Assembly (NCBI GenBank): GCA_036541255.1
Contig: JAZHDD010000028.1
Coordinates: 1 to 22,878 of the forward strand
Source of the DNA: Paucidesulfovibrio sp036541255
GTDB taxonomy: Bacteria > Desulfobacterota > Desulfovibrionia > Desulfovibrionales > Desulfovibrionaceae
Length of the DNA: 22,878 nucleotides
Direction of reading: 5' to 3'
Under the pieces are notes generated by a model. It had not been told where the DNA came from. It searched no databases and was given only the letters and a program-made list of their open reading frames with translations. Position 1 is the stretch's first letter, and every line of letters starts with the position of its first letter. The translations under genes and the position numbers were made by a program. Below are positions 7,246 to 15,364 of this stretch, piece by piece.

Positions 7246-7413
7246 AGGGAGTGCAAGGCAAGAGGGAATAATATTGGTTGTTGAGACGATCAAAAGAGGG
7301 TTAACTTTTGATGAAAACGCTTTGGTACAAATCCCCTCCCCTTATTCATGCAAATACATTTATAACGAGAGTATGAAATCACCGATTCCAATCAGTAGTA
7401 TTGGAGCTTTTGC

Positions 7414-7458
7414 ATGGCATTCAAGAGGTCGTGGGTTCAATTCCCTCCAGCTCCACCA
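7414..7458 (+). repeat. attachment-site copy 2 (tRNA-Ala 3' half)
   Basis: A 45-bp copy of the tRNA-Ala 3' half ends in CCACCA and differs at one T-loop base (TTCAATT for TTCGATT). It is not a functional tRNA, because the 5' half is missing. It separates islet 1 from islet 2. The rest of 7246-7413 and 7520-7718 is AT-rich and shows no gene I can support. Confidence 0.85.
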
Positions 7459-7470
7459 CTTAAATTTCCG

Positions 7471-7519
7471 AAGAAAAAGGACCGGTTAGCTTGATAGGCT
7501 ACACGGTCCTTTTTCTTTT
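7471..7519 (+). terminator. terminator after tRNA-tail copy 2
   Basis: AAGAAAAAGGACCG (7471-7484) pairs perfectly with CGGTCCTTTTTCTT (7504-7517). A further inner TAGC/GCTA pairing is possible. The T-rich right arm makes it a good intrinsic terminator read rightward. Confidence 0.85.
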
Positions 7520-7534
7520 GGCGGTGAACCATTT

Positions 7535-7575
7535 GGTCAACCGGCTGTTGGCTAAAGTGTCTGAGATCACTGATT
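7535..7575. repeat. left copy of a degenerate islet-2 boundary repeat
   Basis: GGTCAACC at 7535-7542 is followed after 23 bases by ATCACTGATT at 7566-7575. The same two words recur in the same order with 24 bases between them at 8765-8806. They may be remnants of recombinase arm sites. Confidence 0.4.
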
Positions 7576-7718
7576 AAAGATGTGTATGAACTGTGTTTGA
7601 GGGTGTATGAGTTAGGATGGGGATTGGCCAGTGCTTTTGGTGGTTTTTCAAGAATTATGGGGGATGAGAGTAAAGACAAAAAGTCGTATTGGCTTTTATA
7701 TTAATCTCAATTACTAAA

Positions 7719-8729
7719 ATGACTATGCGTAAAGTAATAAATATTCCACAAAAGCTAATCGTGACCAATGTCGGTCAATTCGTTCAATCCATTGCAGCGT
7801 TGGACGACGCAGATGAATATGTTTTTGATTTTTCGGCGACCACCTGGGCTGAGCCTTTTGGGATGTTGTATATTTCGAACAAAATAAATGAATTTCGTAA
7901 GAATAAAGTTGGCAAGAAATTCTATGTGTCGAATTATAAACATCTTACATATCCTGGACATATGGGGTTTTTCCAGTCGTTTGGTTTAGATTTTGGAAAA
8001 CATACAGGTGAGGCTAGAGGCAATTCACACTACTTACCGATTACAACGATGAACCTTAAGCCTATACAGGATATGGCAGAAAGGAATGAAGAATATGTCG
8101 GTGTCCAGGTTCAAAATATTGCACACCGATTATCTTGCTTGTTGACGCAGGAGGCAAATCGGAAAGCCGTAGAAGTGTTGAGTTTTTCGTTTCGAGAAAT
8201 ATTGAGGAATGTCTTTGAGCATAGCGAGGCTACAGAGTTAGATTACTGTGCTCAATATTGGAGTAATGGGCGGGTTGAAATTTCAGTATTAGATACCGGA
8301 GTAGGAATTAAAAAATCGTTAGAGAAAAATGTCGATTTAGAAATCGAGAACGATTCTCACGCCTTGGATTGTTGCATCTTGCCTGGTGTGTCTGGAGGGT
8401 TAAATAGAAATAAGTACCAAGCTGGTAGCGTTTGGGAGAACAGTGGTTTTGGATTGTATATGGCAAATCGGCTATGCAGCTATGGAGGCAGTTTTTTAAT
8501 GTGTAGCGGTGACGCTGGAGTTATATGGACAGGTGAGCAGAAGCGTAAAATTCCTCTCGGGATCGATGGGACAGCTATACGGCTGGTTATGAATGTAAAT
8601 AAGATGGATTCAGTTACATCATTAATAGAAAAGATTGTAGAGGATGGCGAAGCTATCGCCGCTGGTATCAGTGGGAAAAAAGTTTCAGCATCTAAAGTGT
8701 CCAAAGTCATTCAGTATGGTTCAATGTGA
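7719..8729 (+). CDS. STAS-like plus GHKL (HATPase_c) ATP-binding protein
   Basis: From ATG 7719 the protein is 336 residues. The N-terminal part (about 1-110) looks STAS-like, with YVFDFSATTWAEPFGMLYIS at 34-53. The C-terminal part has the GHKL ATPase boxes: N-box FREILRNVFEHS (158-169), G1 LDTGVGI (191-197) and G2 NSGFGLYMANRL (241-252). There is no histidine-phosphorylation segment, transmembrane helix or receiver, so it is not a standard sensor kinase. It may act as an anti-sigma-like or standalone ATPase switch. The start is uncertain: TTG 7689, ATG 7719 and ATG 7725 are in frame and none has a good ribosome site. It is the only gene of islet 2 and is strongly AT-rich compared with its neighbours, which signals transfer. 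Related fusions occur in mobile islands; a phage-defence role is only a guess. Confidence 0.75.
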   Translation: MTMRKVINIPQKLIVTNVGQFVQSIAALDDADEYVFDFSATTWAEPFGMLYISNKINEFRKNKVGKKFYVSNYKHLTYPGHMGFFQSFGLDFGKHTGEARGNSHYLPITTMNLKPIQDMAERNEEYVGVQVQNIAHRLSCLLTQEANRKAVEVLSFSFREILRNVFEHSEATELDYCAQYWSNGRVEISVLDTGVGIKKSLEKNVDLEIENDSHALDCCILPGVSGGLNRNKYQAGSVWENSGFGLYMANRLCSYGGSFLMCSGDAGVIWTGEQKRKIPLGIDGTAIRLVMNVNKMDSVTSLIEKIVEDGEAIAAGISGKKVSASKVSKVIQYGSM

Positions 8730-8752
8730 TGGAGTAGAAACACCAAGTTTTT

Positions 8753-8806
8753 GGTCAACCATCCGGTCAACCAAACGCATTCAACACGCCTCCAACATCA
8801 CTGATT
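8753..8806. repeat. right copy of the islet-2 boundary repeat, with doubled GGTCAACC
   Basis: GGTCAACC occurs at 8753-8760 and 8765-8772, then ATCACTGATT at 8797-8806. It lies just inside the right tRNA-tail copy and mirrors the set near the left end of the islet. Confidence 0.4.
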
Positions 8807-8867
8807 TCCTGTTGACTTAAAAATAAAAAGTCAAAGTATTTCAACTCTTACGCGCCAGCCCTCATGC

Positions 8868-8912
8868 ATGGCATTCAAGAGGTCGTGGGTTCGATTCTCT
8901 CCAGCTCCACCA
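8868..8912 (+). repeat. attachment-site copy 3 (tRNA-Ala 3' half)
   Basis: A 45-bp copy of the tRNA-Ala 3' half has one mismatch (GATTCTCTCC for GATTCCCTCC). It is preceded by TGC exactly as in copy 2. It is the right boundary of islet 2, after which base composition returns to that of the chromosome. Apart from this and the next terminator, 8730-9075 holds no gene I can support. Confidence 0.87.
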
Positions 8913-8927
8913 GCATATTTCTCCAGG

Positions 8928-8964
8928 AAAGGGCCGGTCAGATTCATTTCTGACCGGCTCTTTT
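8928..8964 (+). terminator. terminator after tRNA-tail copy 3
   Basis: GCCGGTCAGA (8933-8942) pairs with TCTGACCGGC (8949-8958). The stem extends outward through GG and AAA to TC and TTT with one G-U pair. It is GC-rich like the chromosome, so it may be the original tRNA-Ala terminator displaced by the insertions. It could also serve the leftward dipeptidase gene. Confidence 0.85.
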
Positions 8965-9075
8965 CATATTCTGCCCACCCTGTCCCAGCGTATGCGGGCA
9001 AAGTCCGCGCAACAGGATCAGCCCCCCTTTCCGAAACTGCACATGGGATAGCGGTACTGCTCGCAGCCACGCTTT

Positions 9076-9738
9076 TCAGTCGCAGAACGGAAGATCCAGC
9101 ATTTCGTACCCCTCCCAGCCGGGTGCGTCATAGTGCCACCATTCCGTGGGATAGACCGTGAATCCCGCGTCCTGCATGACCTTGAGCAGCAGGGCGCGGT
9201 TTTTTTTCGCCGTATCGCTTGTCCCGTCCCAGTCCGGTCTGGCTTTGTCCGAGAAATCGTCGTAATCCGTGGGCATTTCCAGGTCGTTTCCGGCCGCGTC
9301 CACCAGAGACACGTCCACGGCGGCGCCGAGATTGTGGCGCGAGCCCACGATGATGACGCCGTTTTCCCGCTTGGGCCGGGCCACATACCGTTCGTCCGGC
9401 ACCAGCTCCCAGAAGCGCTCCTGCACCCGGAACGGACGGTAGCCGTCGAATATCTTCAGGCCCAGTCCCAGGGGGCGCAGGACCTCCTGTGCGCGGGCCA
9501 GCCGCTGGGCCACGTCCCGGCGCAGATAGCAGCGCCCGCAGGGGTAGACCACGTCGCCCGTGAAGTTGTTCGCCGTGGCGTAGCGGATGTCCAGGACAAT
9601 GTCTGGAATCACGTCCACGACCTCGATAAAACCGTGGGCCTCCAGGGCTTGCTTGGCGGTGTCAGCCCGGGCCGGGAGCGCTGCTGCAAGCAGCAGGAAT
9701 GTCACGAGGCTGATGTGGCGAACCATTTTTATTTTCAT
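9076..9738 (-). CDS. VanX-type D-alanyl-D-alanine dipeptidase (peptidase M15D), exported
   Basis: The 220-residue zinc dipeptidase should split D-Ala-D-Ala. Zinc ligands are visible as His135 and Asp142 in SRHNLGAAVD and His202 in TEWWHYD, with catalytic Glu199. The conserved arginine is in FDGYRPF (Arg101). A hydrophobic N-terminus ending LPARA indicates export, so the enzyme should act in the periplasm on peptidoglycan fragments, like DdpX-type or recycling enzymes, rather than as the cytoplasmic VanX of vancomycin resistance. No vanH or vanA partners are present. I chose ATG 9738 over an in-frame GTG at 9783 because a candidate promoter overlaps the longer start; no strong ribosome site marks either. 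The gene is divergent from the YkgJ-type gene. Confidence 0.9.
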   Translation of the reverse strand: MKIKMVRHISLVTFLLLAAALPARADTAKQALEAHGFIEVVDVIPDIVLDIRYATANNFTGDVVYPCGRCYLRRDVAQRLARAQEVLRPLGLGLKIFDGYRPFRVQERFWELVPDERYVARPKRENGVIIVGSRHNLGAAVDVSLVDAAGNDLEMPTDYDDFSDKARPDWDGTSDTAKKNRALLLKVMQDAGFTVYPTEWWHYDAPGWEGYEMLDLPFCD

Positions 9739-9769
9739 ACTCGGCCAATAAACAAAATCAGGTCGTCGG

Positions 9770-9799
9770 ACAATAGTGTTCACACGGAAACAGCATCAA
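9770..9799 (-). promoter_or_regulatory. candidate promoter of the dipeptidase gene
   Basis: Read leftward: TTGATG (-35, 9794-9799), an 18-base spacer, then TATTGT (-10, 9770-9775). This would start transcription about 25 bases before ATG 9738. Confidence 0.4.
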
Positions 9800-9870
9800 G
9801 GGTGGCAGGACGCCCGTCCGAGCGGTTGTCCGTCTGCCTGTGACATCCTCTCCTCTCTATACTTTTTCTG

Positions 9871-9899
9871 TTGCGTGCAGTTTCCGCATGACATAAATT
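9871..9899 (+). promoter_or_regulatory. candidate promoter of the YkgJ-type gene
   Basis: TTGCGT (9871-9876), a 17-base spacer and TAAATT (9894-9899) lie about 60 bases before ATG 9960. Confidence 0.4.
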
Positions 9900-9959
9900 C
9901 TTTTTCTCATACCGGCCTGTCCCAGGCTCAGGGTGTGTCCCCATCATGAGGATATTGTT

Positions 9960-10748
9960 ATGCGCACCCGCTTGATTCGATCCAAGAGTACCCGGTCTCT
10001 CAAGCCGCAGCCCGAACCGGCGTCCACGGCGGCTTTGCCGCGCCCGGTCGGAGAACCCGTGGAGGAGGGACTTGTCTCCCGCGTGCTGGCCGAGCGAACC
10101 CAGGCTGTGCACTCGGTTTTGGGGCAAAAACCGAATCTGCGTAAGCTCTGCCGCCTCGTGCAGGAATCCTATGAACTCTTGAGCGGCGTGTATGTTCAGC
10201 TCTTGCTGGACCCGCCGTTGGCCTGCGCCAAGGGCTGCGGCCATTGCTGCTATAACCCCGTGTCCTTGACGCCGATAGAGGCTTTGTATCTCGGAGAGCA
10301 CATCGCAAGGCGTTTTTCCGATACGCGCCGCGCGCTTCTGGCCGTCCGGATGCAGGACATCCTGAAACGCATCCGTGGCAAGAGCCGTCAGGAACTGGGC
10401 TTGATCCGCCACGAATTGCCATGCCCTTTCCTGGAAGAGGGGGCCTGTTCGGTGCATGCGGCGCGTCCTCTGGTCTGCCGGGGTTGGAATTCCGTGGATG
10501 CCGGGGCCTGCCAGCGTAGTTTGGAATATCAGGATGCGCAGACGCCCATTGAGAGCCATGCGCTGATGCGTGATCTGGCTGACGCCGTGCAATTGGGTAT
10601 GCTGCGCGGCAGTGGCGCTTTGGGGCTGGAAGCGGGATTCCTGGTCATGACCCGTGCGCTGCATTTGATGCTGGAGCGCGGCGTTGCTCAGACCGCTGAG
10701 GACTGGCTTTCGGGCCGTCCCTTTTTTGGGAGGCCTACGGATTGGTAA
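9960..10748 (+). CDS. YkgJ-family cysteine-cluster protein
   Basis: The 262-residue protein carries the YkgJ pattern, a putative zinc- or iron-chelating domain of unknown function. Visible cysteines are C89, C93, C96 and C97 in CAKGCGHCC, then C155 in CPFLEEGAC, C163 and C173 in RPLVCRGW, with C184 nearby. The family often lies near metal or redox genes and may bind an iron-sulfur cluster, but no reaction is established. ATG 9960 was chosen because ATGAGGA at 9946-9952 precedes it; an in-frame GTG at 9933 is the alternative. Residues 1-35 are low-complexity, rich in Arg, Ser, Pro and Ala, and look disordered. The gene is monocistronic and convergent with the diguanylate cyclase gene, from which a very stable stem-loop separates it. 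Confidence 0.88.
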   Translation: MRTRLIRSKSTRSLKPQPEPASTAALPRPVGEPVEEGLVSRVLAERTQAVHSVLGQKPNLRKLCRLVQESYELLSGVYVQLLLDPPLACAKGCGHCCYNPVSLTPIEALYLGEHIARRFSDTRRALLAVRMQDILKRIRGKSRQELGLIRHELPCPFLEEGACSVHAARPLVCRGWNSVDAGACQRSLEYQDAQTPIESHALMRDLADAVQLGMLRGSGALGLEAGFLVMTRALHLMLERGVAQTAEDWLSGRPFFGRPTDW

Positions 10749-10765
10749 TGCCTGTTGCCTGGATT

Positions 10766-10813
10766 GAAACGCATTGGGGCCGAAGCGCACGCGCTTCGGC
10801 CCCAATGCGTTTC
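10766..10813. terminator. perfect 22-bp stem-loop between convergent genes
   Basis: Bases 10766-10787 and 10792-10813 are exact inverted complements around a CACG loop, and the pairing extends by at least one more base pair. Neither strand has a T-run after the stem; an A7 run follows on the plus strand. It is probably a two-way termination or RNA-stabilising element rather than a textbook intrinsic terminator. Confidence 0.65.
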
Positions 10814-10829
10814 AGGAAAAAAAGGCGTG

Positions 10830-11747
10830 TCAGATTTCCACGCTCTGAATGGCGTGTCTGCCTGCGTGCTTGGCGCGGTACATGGCCTTGTCTGCTGCCG
10901 CGATGAGTCCGGCCAGTTCACTGTCGCTTTCGGGCCGGGTCGTGGCCACGCCGATGCTGACGGTGAGGTTCTTGGAAACAGGGGAGGAGCCGTGCTCGAT
11001 GTGCAGGGCGTCCACGGCGGCAAGAATCTCGCGGGCCATGCCCTGGGCTTCCAGGGTGTCCGTGTAGGGCAGGACCGCCGCAAACTCCTCGCCTCCGTAG
11101 CGGGCCACGAAGTCGCCTGCCCGGCGCAGGGAATTGCTGATGGTCTTGGCCACCTTGCGCAGGCACTCATCCCCCTTGCCGTGACCATAGGTGTCGTTGA
11201 AGTCCTTGAAGTGGTCGATGTCCAGGAGGATCACGGACAGGCTTTGATTGGAGCGCAGAGCGCGGTTCCATTCCTTTTCCACGACCTCGTCGAAGCGGCG
11301 GCGGTTGGGGATTTCCGTCAGGGAGTCGATGAAGGCGTATTGTTCCAACAGGTCCTGCTTGCGTTTGAGTTCCAGGTGGACCTGGACGCGCGCCTTGACC
11401 ATGGGCGGGTGAAAGGGCTTGGTGATGTAGTCCACCGCGCCCAGGGCAAAGCCCCGTGTTTCGTCCATGATCTCGGATACCGCAGTGACGAACATGACCG
11501 GGATGTTTTTGGTCTCGTCGTGCCCCTTGAGGCGGGTGCAGAGTTCATAGCCGTCCATGTCCGGCATGAGGATGTCCAACAGGATGATGTCCGGCGGCGA
11601 GGAGGACAGGGCCAGTTTCAGCGCCCGGTCGGCATTGATGGCCGCGGCGATTTTATAGTCGTCACGGAACAGGTCCATGAGCAGATCGATGTTCTGCTTG
11701 TTGTCGTCGACGATGAGAATCTTCTGACGGTCGTTTTCAGGGGTCAT
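10830..11747 (-). CDS. response regulator with receiver and GGDEF diguanylate cyclase domains
   Basis: The 305-residue protein is of the PleD-like class. The N-terminal receiver has ILIVDDN, phospho-acceptor Asp58 in ILLDILMPDMDG and Lys110 in YITKPF. The GGDEF domain spans about 135-300, with DSLTEIPNRR, the active-site motif GGEEF (218-222) and a product-inhibition site RAGD (209-212) five residues before it. An active, feedback-inhibited c-di-GMP synthase is expected. The start codon overlaps the stop of the upstream hybrid kinase in an ATGA, so the two are translationally coupled. The kinase's Hpt domain is the obvious phosphodonor. It lacks a membrane segment and should be cytosolic. Confidence 0.95.
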   Translation of the reverse strand: MTPENDRQKILIVDDNKQNIDLLMDLFRDDYKIAAAINADRALKLALSSSPPDIILLDILMPDMDGYELCTRLKGHDETKNIPVMFVTAVSEIMDETRGFALGAVDYITKPFHPPMVKARVQVHLELKRKQDLLEQYAFIDSLTEIPNRRRFDEVVEKEWNRALRSNQSLSVILLDIDHFKDFNDTYGHGKGDECLRKVAKTISNSLRRAGDFVARYGGEEFAAVLPYTDTLEAQGMAREILAAVDALHIEHGSSPVSKNLTVSIGVATTRPESDSELAGLIAAADKAMYRAKHAGRHAIQSVEI

Positions 11748-14700
11748 GCGCTTGCCTCTCCCAGGCGGTTGCGAATATCGGCCACGGTTTGTGCGGCCTC
11801 GTCGATTTCAAAGGCGTCGATCTGTTCCGCAAGTCGGTTGTAGAGTTCGTCGCCTGCGGCGCAACGCACATCGTTTGCCAGTTCTTCGAACAATTGCGTG
11901 GCCCGGCTCAGGTCATCCTCCAGGAGTGCGGCCAGCTCCGTGAGTTTTGCCGCGAGCAGGCGCGGAGCAGCCCCTGCATCCGTGCATGTCTGGGGTGTTG
12001 CCATGCGGGGACGATCAAATCCGGCAGCGACAAGTCCGTTGGTCACTTCCAGGAGCGCCATTCTGAATTCATTCCACATTTCGCTGGAAGTATCCAGATT
12101 TCTTTGCATCAATTCCGCTTCCACAGCGGCTGCGCTGGCCGAGAGACGCCCCGCGCCGATACTGCCGCCAACGCCTTTGATGGAGTGGGCGATGATGCGT
12201 GCATCGTTAACATCGTCTTCGGCAAGGAGCTGCTCAATGCGCTCGGATGCCTCTGCAAAGTCGCGCAGGAACGTCGCAAGCAGTTTGGAATAGAGCTTTG
12301 TATTGTTGTTGCAGCGAAACAGTCCTTCCGCGCGTGAAAGGCCCGGCAAATCGTGGTCCACGACGGGCATGGCCGCTTCTTCCTGCGGTTGTCTGCCGGG
12401 TTCGGGGTCCTGGGCGCGTACGGTATCAGGCACCCAGCGTTCCAGGGCGGCAAAGAGTTGGCGCGGGTCAATGGGCTTGGTGATGTAGTCGCTCATGCCT
12501 GCTTCCAGGCAGCGTTCCCGGTCGCCTTTGAGCGCGTGGGCGGTCATGGCGATGATGGGCAAAGCGCGCAGACGCTCCTGGACGCGAATGCGTCGTGTCG
12601 CTTCCAGTCCGTCCAGCTCGGGCATCTGCACGTCCATGAGCACTACGTCGGGCAGGGGCAGATCCTCGCGCGCCAGTTCCTCTAGGGCGCGCCGACCGTT
12701 TTCGGCAATGCGGATTTGAAGGCGCCCCAGCTTCAGCCATTCCTGAGCCACCTCGCGGTTGATCTCGTTGTCCTCCACGAGCAGGACAGAGGCTCCGGTC
12801 AAGTGTGCGGCGGGCGTGAGGTCTTCCGTTGTCAGCGCATCCTTGTTGCTTTGGGTCGTGGCCGAGGAGCGGCCAAAAAGCTCCATGATGGTGTCGAAGA
12901 GAAAGGACTGGTTCACGGGTTTGTGCAGGAAGGCGTCCAAAAAGGATTTGTCGGCCTGCTGGATGAGATCCTCGCGGCCATAGGCCGAGATCATGCAGAC
13001 AATGGGCATTTTGAGCAGGTCCTGGTCGCGCTTGATATTGCGCGCGGTTTCCAGCCCGTTCATGCCGGGCATTTTCCAGTCCAGAAGAACCATGTCAAAG
13101 GGCGGGTCAGCCTCGCTGACGGCCTGGATCGCATCCGGGCCGGAACCTACAGCCAACGCCTCCATCTGGAAGGAGGAAATGGCCGCGACCAGGATATCCC
13201 GGGCGGTTTTGTTGTCGTCCACCACGAGCACGCGCAGGCCCCGAAGATCCTTGGGCGTGCTCGGCCGGACCGCTTCCTGCGACGGCTGCTTGCCGAATTC
13301 GGCCGTGAAGATGAAGCGGCTGCCTTTGCCCTGTTCGCTCTCGGCGCGGATTTCGCCGCCCATGAGCCGGGTGATCTGCTTGCAGATGCTCAGGCCCAGG
13401 CCTGTGCCGCCGTACTGGCGGGTGGTGGAGCTGTCGGCCTGGGTAAAGGAATCGAAGATGGAATCGACTCTGTCCGGTGCGATGCCGATGCCGGTGTCGC
13501 GGACCTCGAATTCAAGCCGAGTTGTTTTGTCCTGGCTGGGGTCGTTGTCCGGCGCAAGCCGCACCTGCACAACGATTTCTCCCTTGGGCGTGAACTTGAG
13601 GGCGTTGCCCGTGAGGTTGATGAGCACCTGCCCGAGCCGCACCGGGTCGCCCTTGAGCGCGCAGGGAACGGCTTCGTCAATGGAGACCAGCAGTTCAATG
13701 TCCTGGTCGTGGGCGCGGTGGGAGAACATCTCAGTGATGTTGGCCATGACTTCATAGAGCGAGAAATTGACCCGCTCCAGTTCCAGACGCCCGGCCTCGA
13801 TCTTGGAAAAGTCAAGGATGTCGTTGATAACGGAGAGCAGCGCCTGGGACGAGCTGCGTATCTTGCGGAAATAATCGATCTGCTTGGGGGTACCCTCGGT
13901 GCGCATGAGCAGATCGGTCAGGCCCATGACCGCGTTCAACGGCGTGCGTATCTCGTGGCTCATGTTGGCCAGGAATTCGCTCTTGGCCTGAGACGCGGCT
14001 TCCGCTGCCTGACGCTCTTTTTCCGCCTGTTCTTTTTCCAGGCGGCCCGTGATGTCCAGGAGCATGCCTTCGATGACGCTGTTGCCGTTCTCTGGTTTGG
14101 TGAGGTGGACGCTGAGCTCCACCCATATAGTGGAGCCGTCCTTGCGCCGGAACTGGACCTTGTGGTTATCCAGGCGGCCGTCACGTTTCAGCATGTCGCG
14201 CACGATCAGACGGTCATTGGGATCGGCGTAGACCTGCGTGGACATGTTTGTGACGCTTTCGATGAGTTCTTCCGGCGACGTATAGCCGAGCATGCGCGCC
14301 AACGAGGCGTTGGCCGTGAGAAAACGGCCTTCATGGCTGGTCTGGAAAATGCCTTCGTTGGCATTGTCGAAGATGTTGCGGTATTTTGCCGCCAATTCGT
14401 TGAGTTTTTTCCTGTTCAGGCTCAGCTTTTCCGTCATTTCGTTGAGGCTGTGCGCCAGACTGCCGATTTCGTCGTCCGAATCAATGTCGACGCGTACGTC
14501 CAGGTCGTCCTGTCCAATGCGTTCGGCGCCTTCCTTCATGGCGATGATGGGCGCGCTGATGCGCCGTCCCAGCCAAAGCCCGGTAAGCAGCAGGAGCGGC
14601 AGTATCAACGCGAAGATGCCCAGGGCGCGCAAGAGCAGTGTCCTTTTATAGGCCTTGACCGTGGCCGCGGAGATATCCAGGCCGAGAATGCCTGCCCGGG

Positions 14701-15238
14701 TGCCGTCCTCCGCATAGAACGGAGCGTACCCCGAGAGCCAGGTGCCCCATTCATCGGTATAGAAATTTTCCTCCACAAGCGGAGCGTCAAGCTCGGCGAA
14801 ACGGGCGCGCAGGAGCGGGCTGGCGTCATCGTAAGGGTGGAAGAGGGGGATGGCGTCGTCCGGGTTGGACTCGCCGTCCACCACGAAAAGGATGGTTCCG
14901 TCCGCTTCCTGCCGCAGGGTGTAGATGTATTTGACGTCTGTGGCCGCGTCGCGGATTTTTTGCAGGCTGCGCCGCACGGCCAGAAATTCGGGCGAACCGT
15001 CCTGGGCCGGGTCCGTGAGCTTGAGGTAGCCGTTCACGTCCACCACAGGCACGGCCACGCTGACGATGTCGCGCAGGCGCTGGCGGATATCGTTCATGAC
15101 CTGGTTGGACGCGGTTTCATAAAGGGCAAAGGTGATCAGTCCGCTGACAGCGACGGCAAAGAAAAAGAAGATGGCGGTCAGTTTGTGAACGATTTTTCGC
15201 CGGGGGGTTCCGCTGCCGCTGGTTTCCGCGTGGTGCAT
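11744..15238 (-). CDS. hybrid sensor histidine kinase (sensor-HAMP-PAS-HisKA-HATPase-REC-REC-Hpt)
   Basis: A 1164-residue membrane kinase. Domains in order: TM1 (about 17-40), a periplasmic Cache-like sensor (about 41-198), TM2 (about 200-224), HAMP (225-280), PAS (about 283-400), HisKA with His428 in MSHEIRTPLN, HATPase_c with NLTGNALKF, DTGIGI (581-586) and GTGLGLSI (611-618), REC1 with Asp720, REC2 with Asp869, and Hpt with His1018 in AHSIKGVGG. A helical C-terminal tail (about 1085-1164) follows the Hpt domain. This is a BarA/TorS-like intramolecular phosphorelay. I chose ATG 15238 because GGAGAGAGAAG precedes it, although the frame is open to 15400. The diguanylate cyclase gene starts inside its stop codon and is the likely output. 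The ligand is unknown. Confidence 0.95.
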   Translation of the reverse strand: MHHAETSGSGTPRRKIVHKLTAIFFFFAVAVSGLITFALYETASNQVMNDIRQRLRDIVSVAVPVVDVNGYLKLTDPAQDGSPEFLAVRRSLQKIRDAATDVKYIYTLRQEADGTILFVVDGESNPDDAIPLFHPYDDASPLLRARFAELDAPLVEENFYTDEWGTWLSGYAPFYAEDGTRAGILGLDISAATVKAYKRTLLLRALGIFALILPLLLLTGLWLGRRISAPIIAMKEGAERIGQDDLDVRVDIDSDDEIGSLAHSLNEMTEKLSLNRKKLNELAAKYRNIFDNANEGIFQTSHEGRFLTANASLARMLGYTSPEELIESVTNMSTQVYADPNDRLIVRDMLKRDGRLDNHKVQFRRKDGSTIWVELSVHLTKPENGNSVIEGMLLDITGRLEKEQAEKERQAAEAASQAKSEFLANMSHEIRTPLNAVMGLTDLLMRTEGTPKQIDYFRKIRSSSQALLSVINDILDFSKIEAGRLELERVNFSLYEVMANITEMFSHRAHDQDIELLVSIDEAVPCALKGDPVRLGQVLINLTGNALKFTPKGEIVVQVRLAPDNDPSQDKTTRLEFEVRDTGIGIAPDRVDSIFDSFTQADSSTTRQYGGTGLGLSICKQITRLMGGEIRAESEQGKGSRFIFTAEFGKQPSQEAVRPSTPKDLRGLRVLVVDDNKTARDILVAAISSFQMEALAVGSGPDAIQAVSEADPPFDMVLLDWKMPGMNGLETARNIKRDQDLLKMPIVCMISAYGREDLIQQADKSFLDAFLHKPVNQSFLFDTIMELFGRSSATTQSNKDALTTEDLTPAAHLTGASVLLVEDNEINREVAQEWLKLGRLQIRIAENGRRALEELAREDLPLPDVVLMDVQMPELDGLEATRRIRVQERLRALPIIAMTAHALKGDRERCLEAGMSDYITKPIDPRQLFAALERWVPDTVRAQDPEPGRQPQEEAAMPVVDHDLPGLSRAEGLFRCNNNTKLYSKLLATFLRDFAEASERIEQLLAEDDVNDARIIAHSIKGVGGSIGAGRLSASAAAVEAELMQRNLDTSSEMWNEFRMALLEVTNGLVAAGFDRPRMATPQTCTDAGAAPRLLAAKLTELAALLEDDLSRATQLFEELANDVRCAAGDELYNRLAEQIDAFEIDEAAQTVADIRNRLGEASA

Positions 15239-15364
15239 GTTGCTTCTCTCTCCGGTTGCCCGCTGTGTCTCTCCGTCTGGGAGGGGGAGTGGAGACCGGA
15301 TTGTGCGCGAAAACCGTCTTTCTGTCCACAATGCGTTGTTTCTCATGCCCGAGAGGCCATAATG

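Noticed and set aside
7378..7387. ATCACCGATT near the end of islet 1, one base off the islet-2 word ATCACTGATT
   Set aside because: Its spacing to the tRNA-tail copy differs and no GGTCAACC accompanies it, so chance is likely.
7414..8912. Second and third tRNA-Ala genes
   Set aside because: Only the 3' half from the anticodon loop on is present at each; the acceptor 5' strand, D-arm and anticodon 5' stem are missing.
9076..9738. Vancomycin-resistance gene vanX
   Set aside because: The family match is real but the protein has an export signal and lacks vanH/vanA neighbours, so a peptidoglycan-recycling or scavenging role is more likely.
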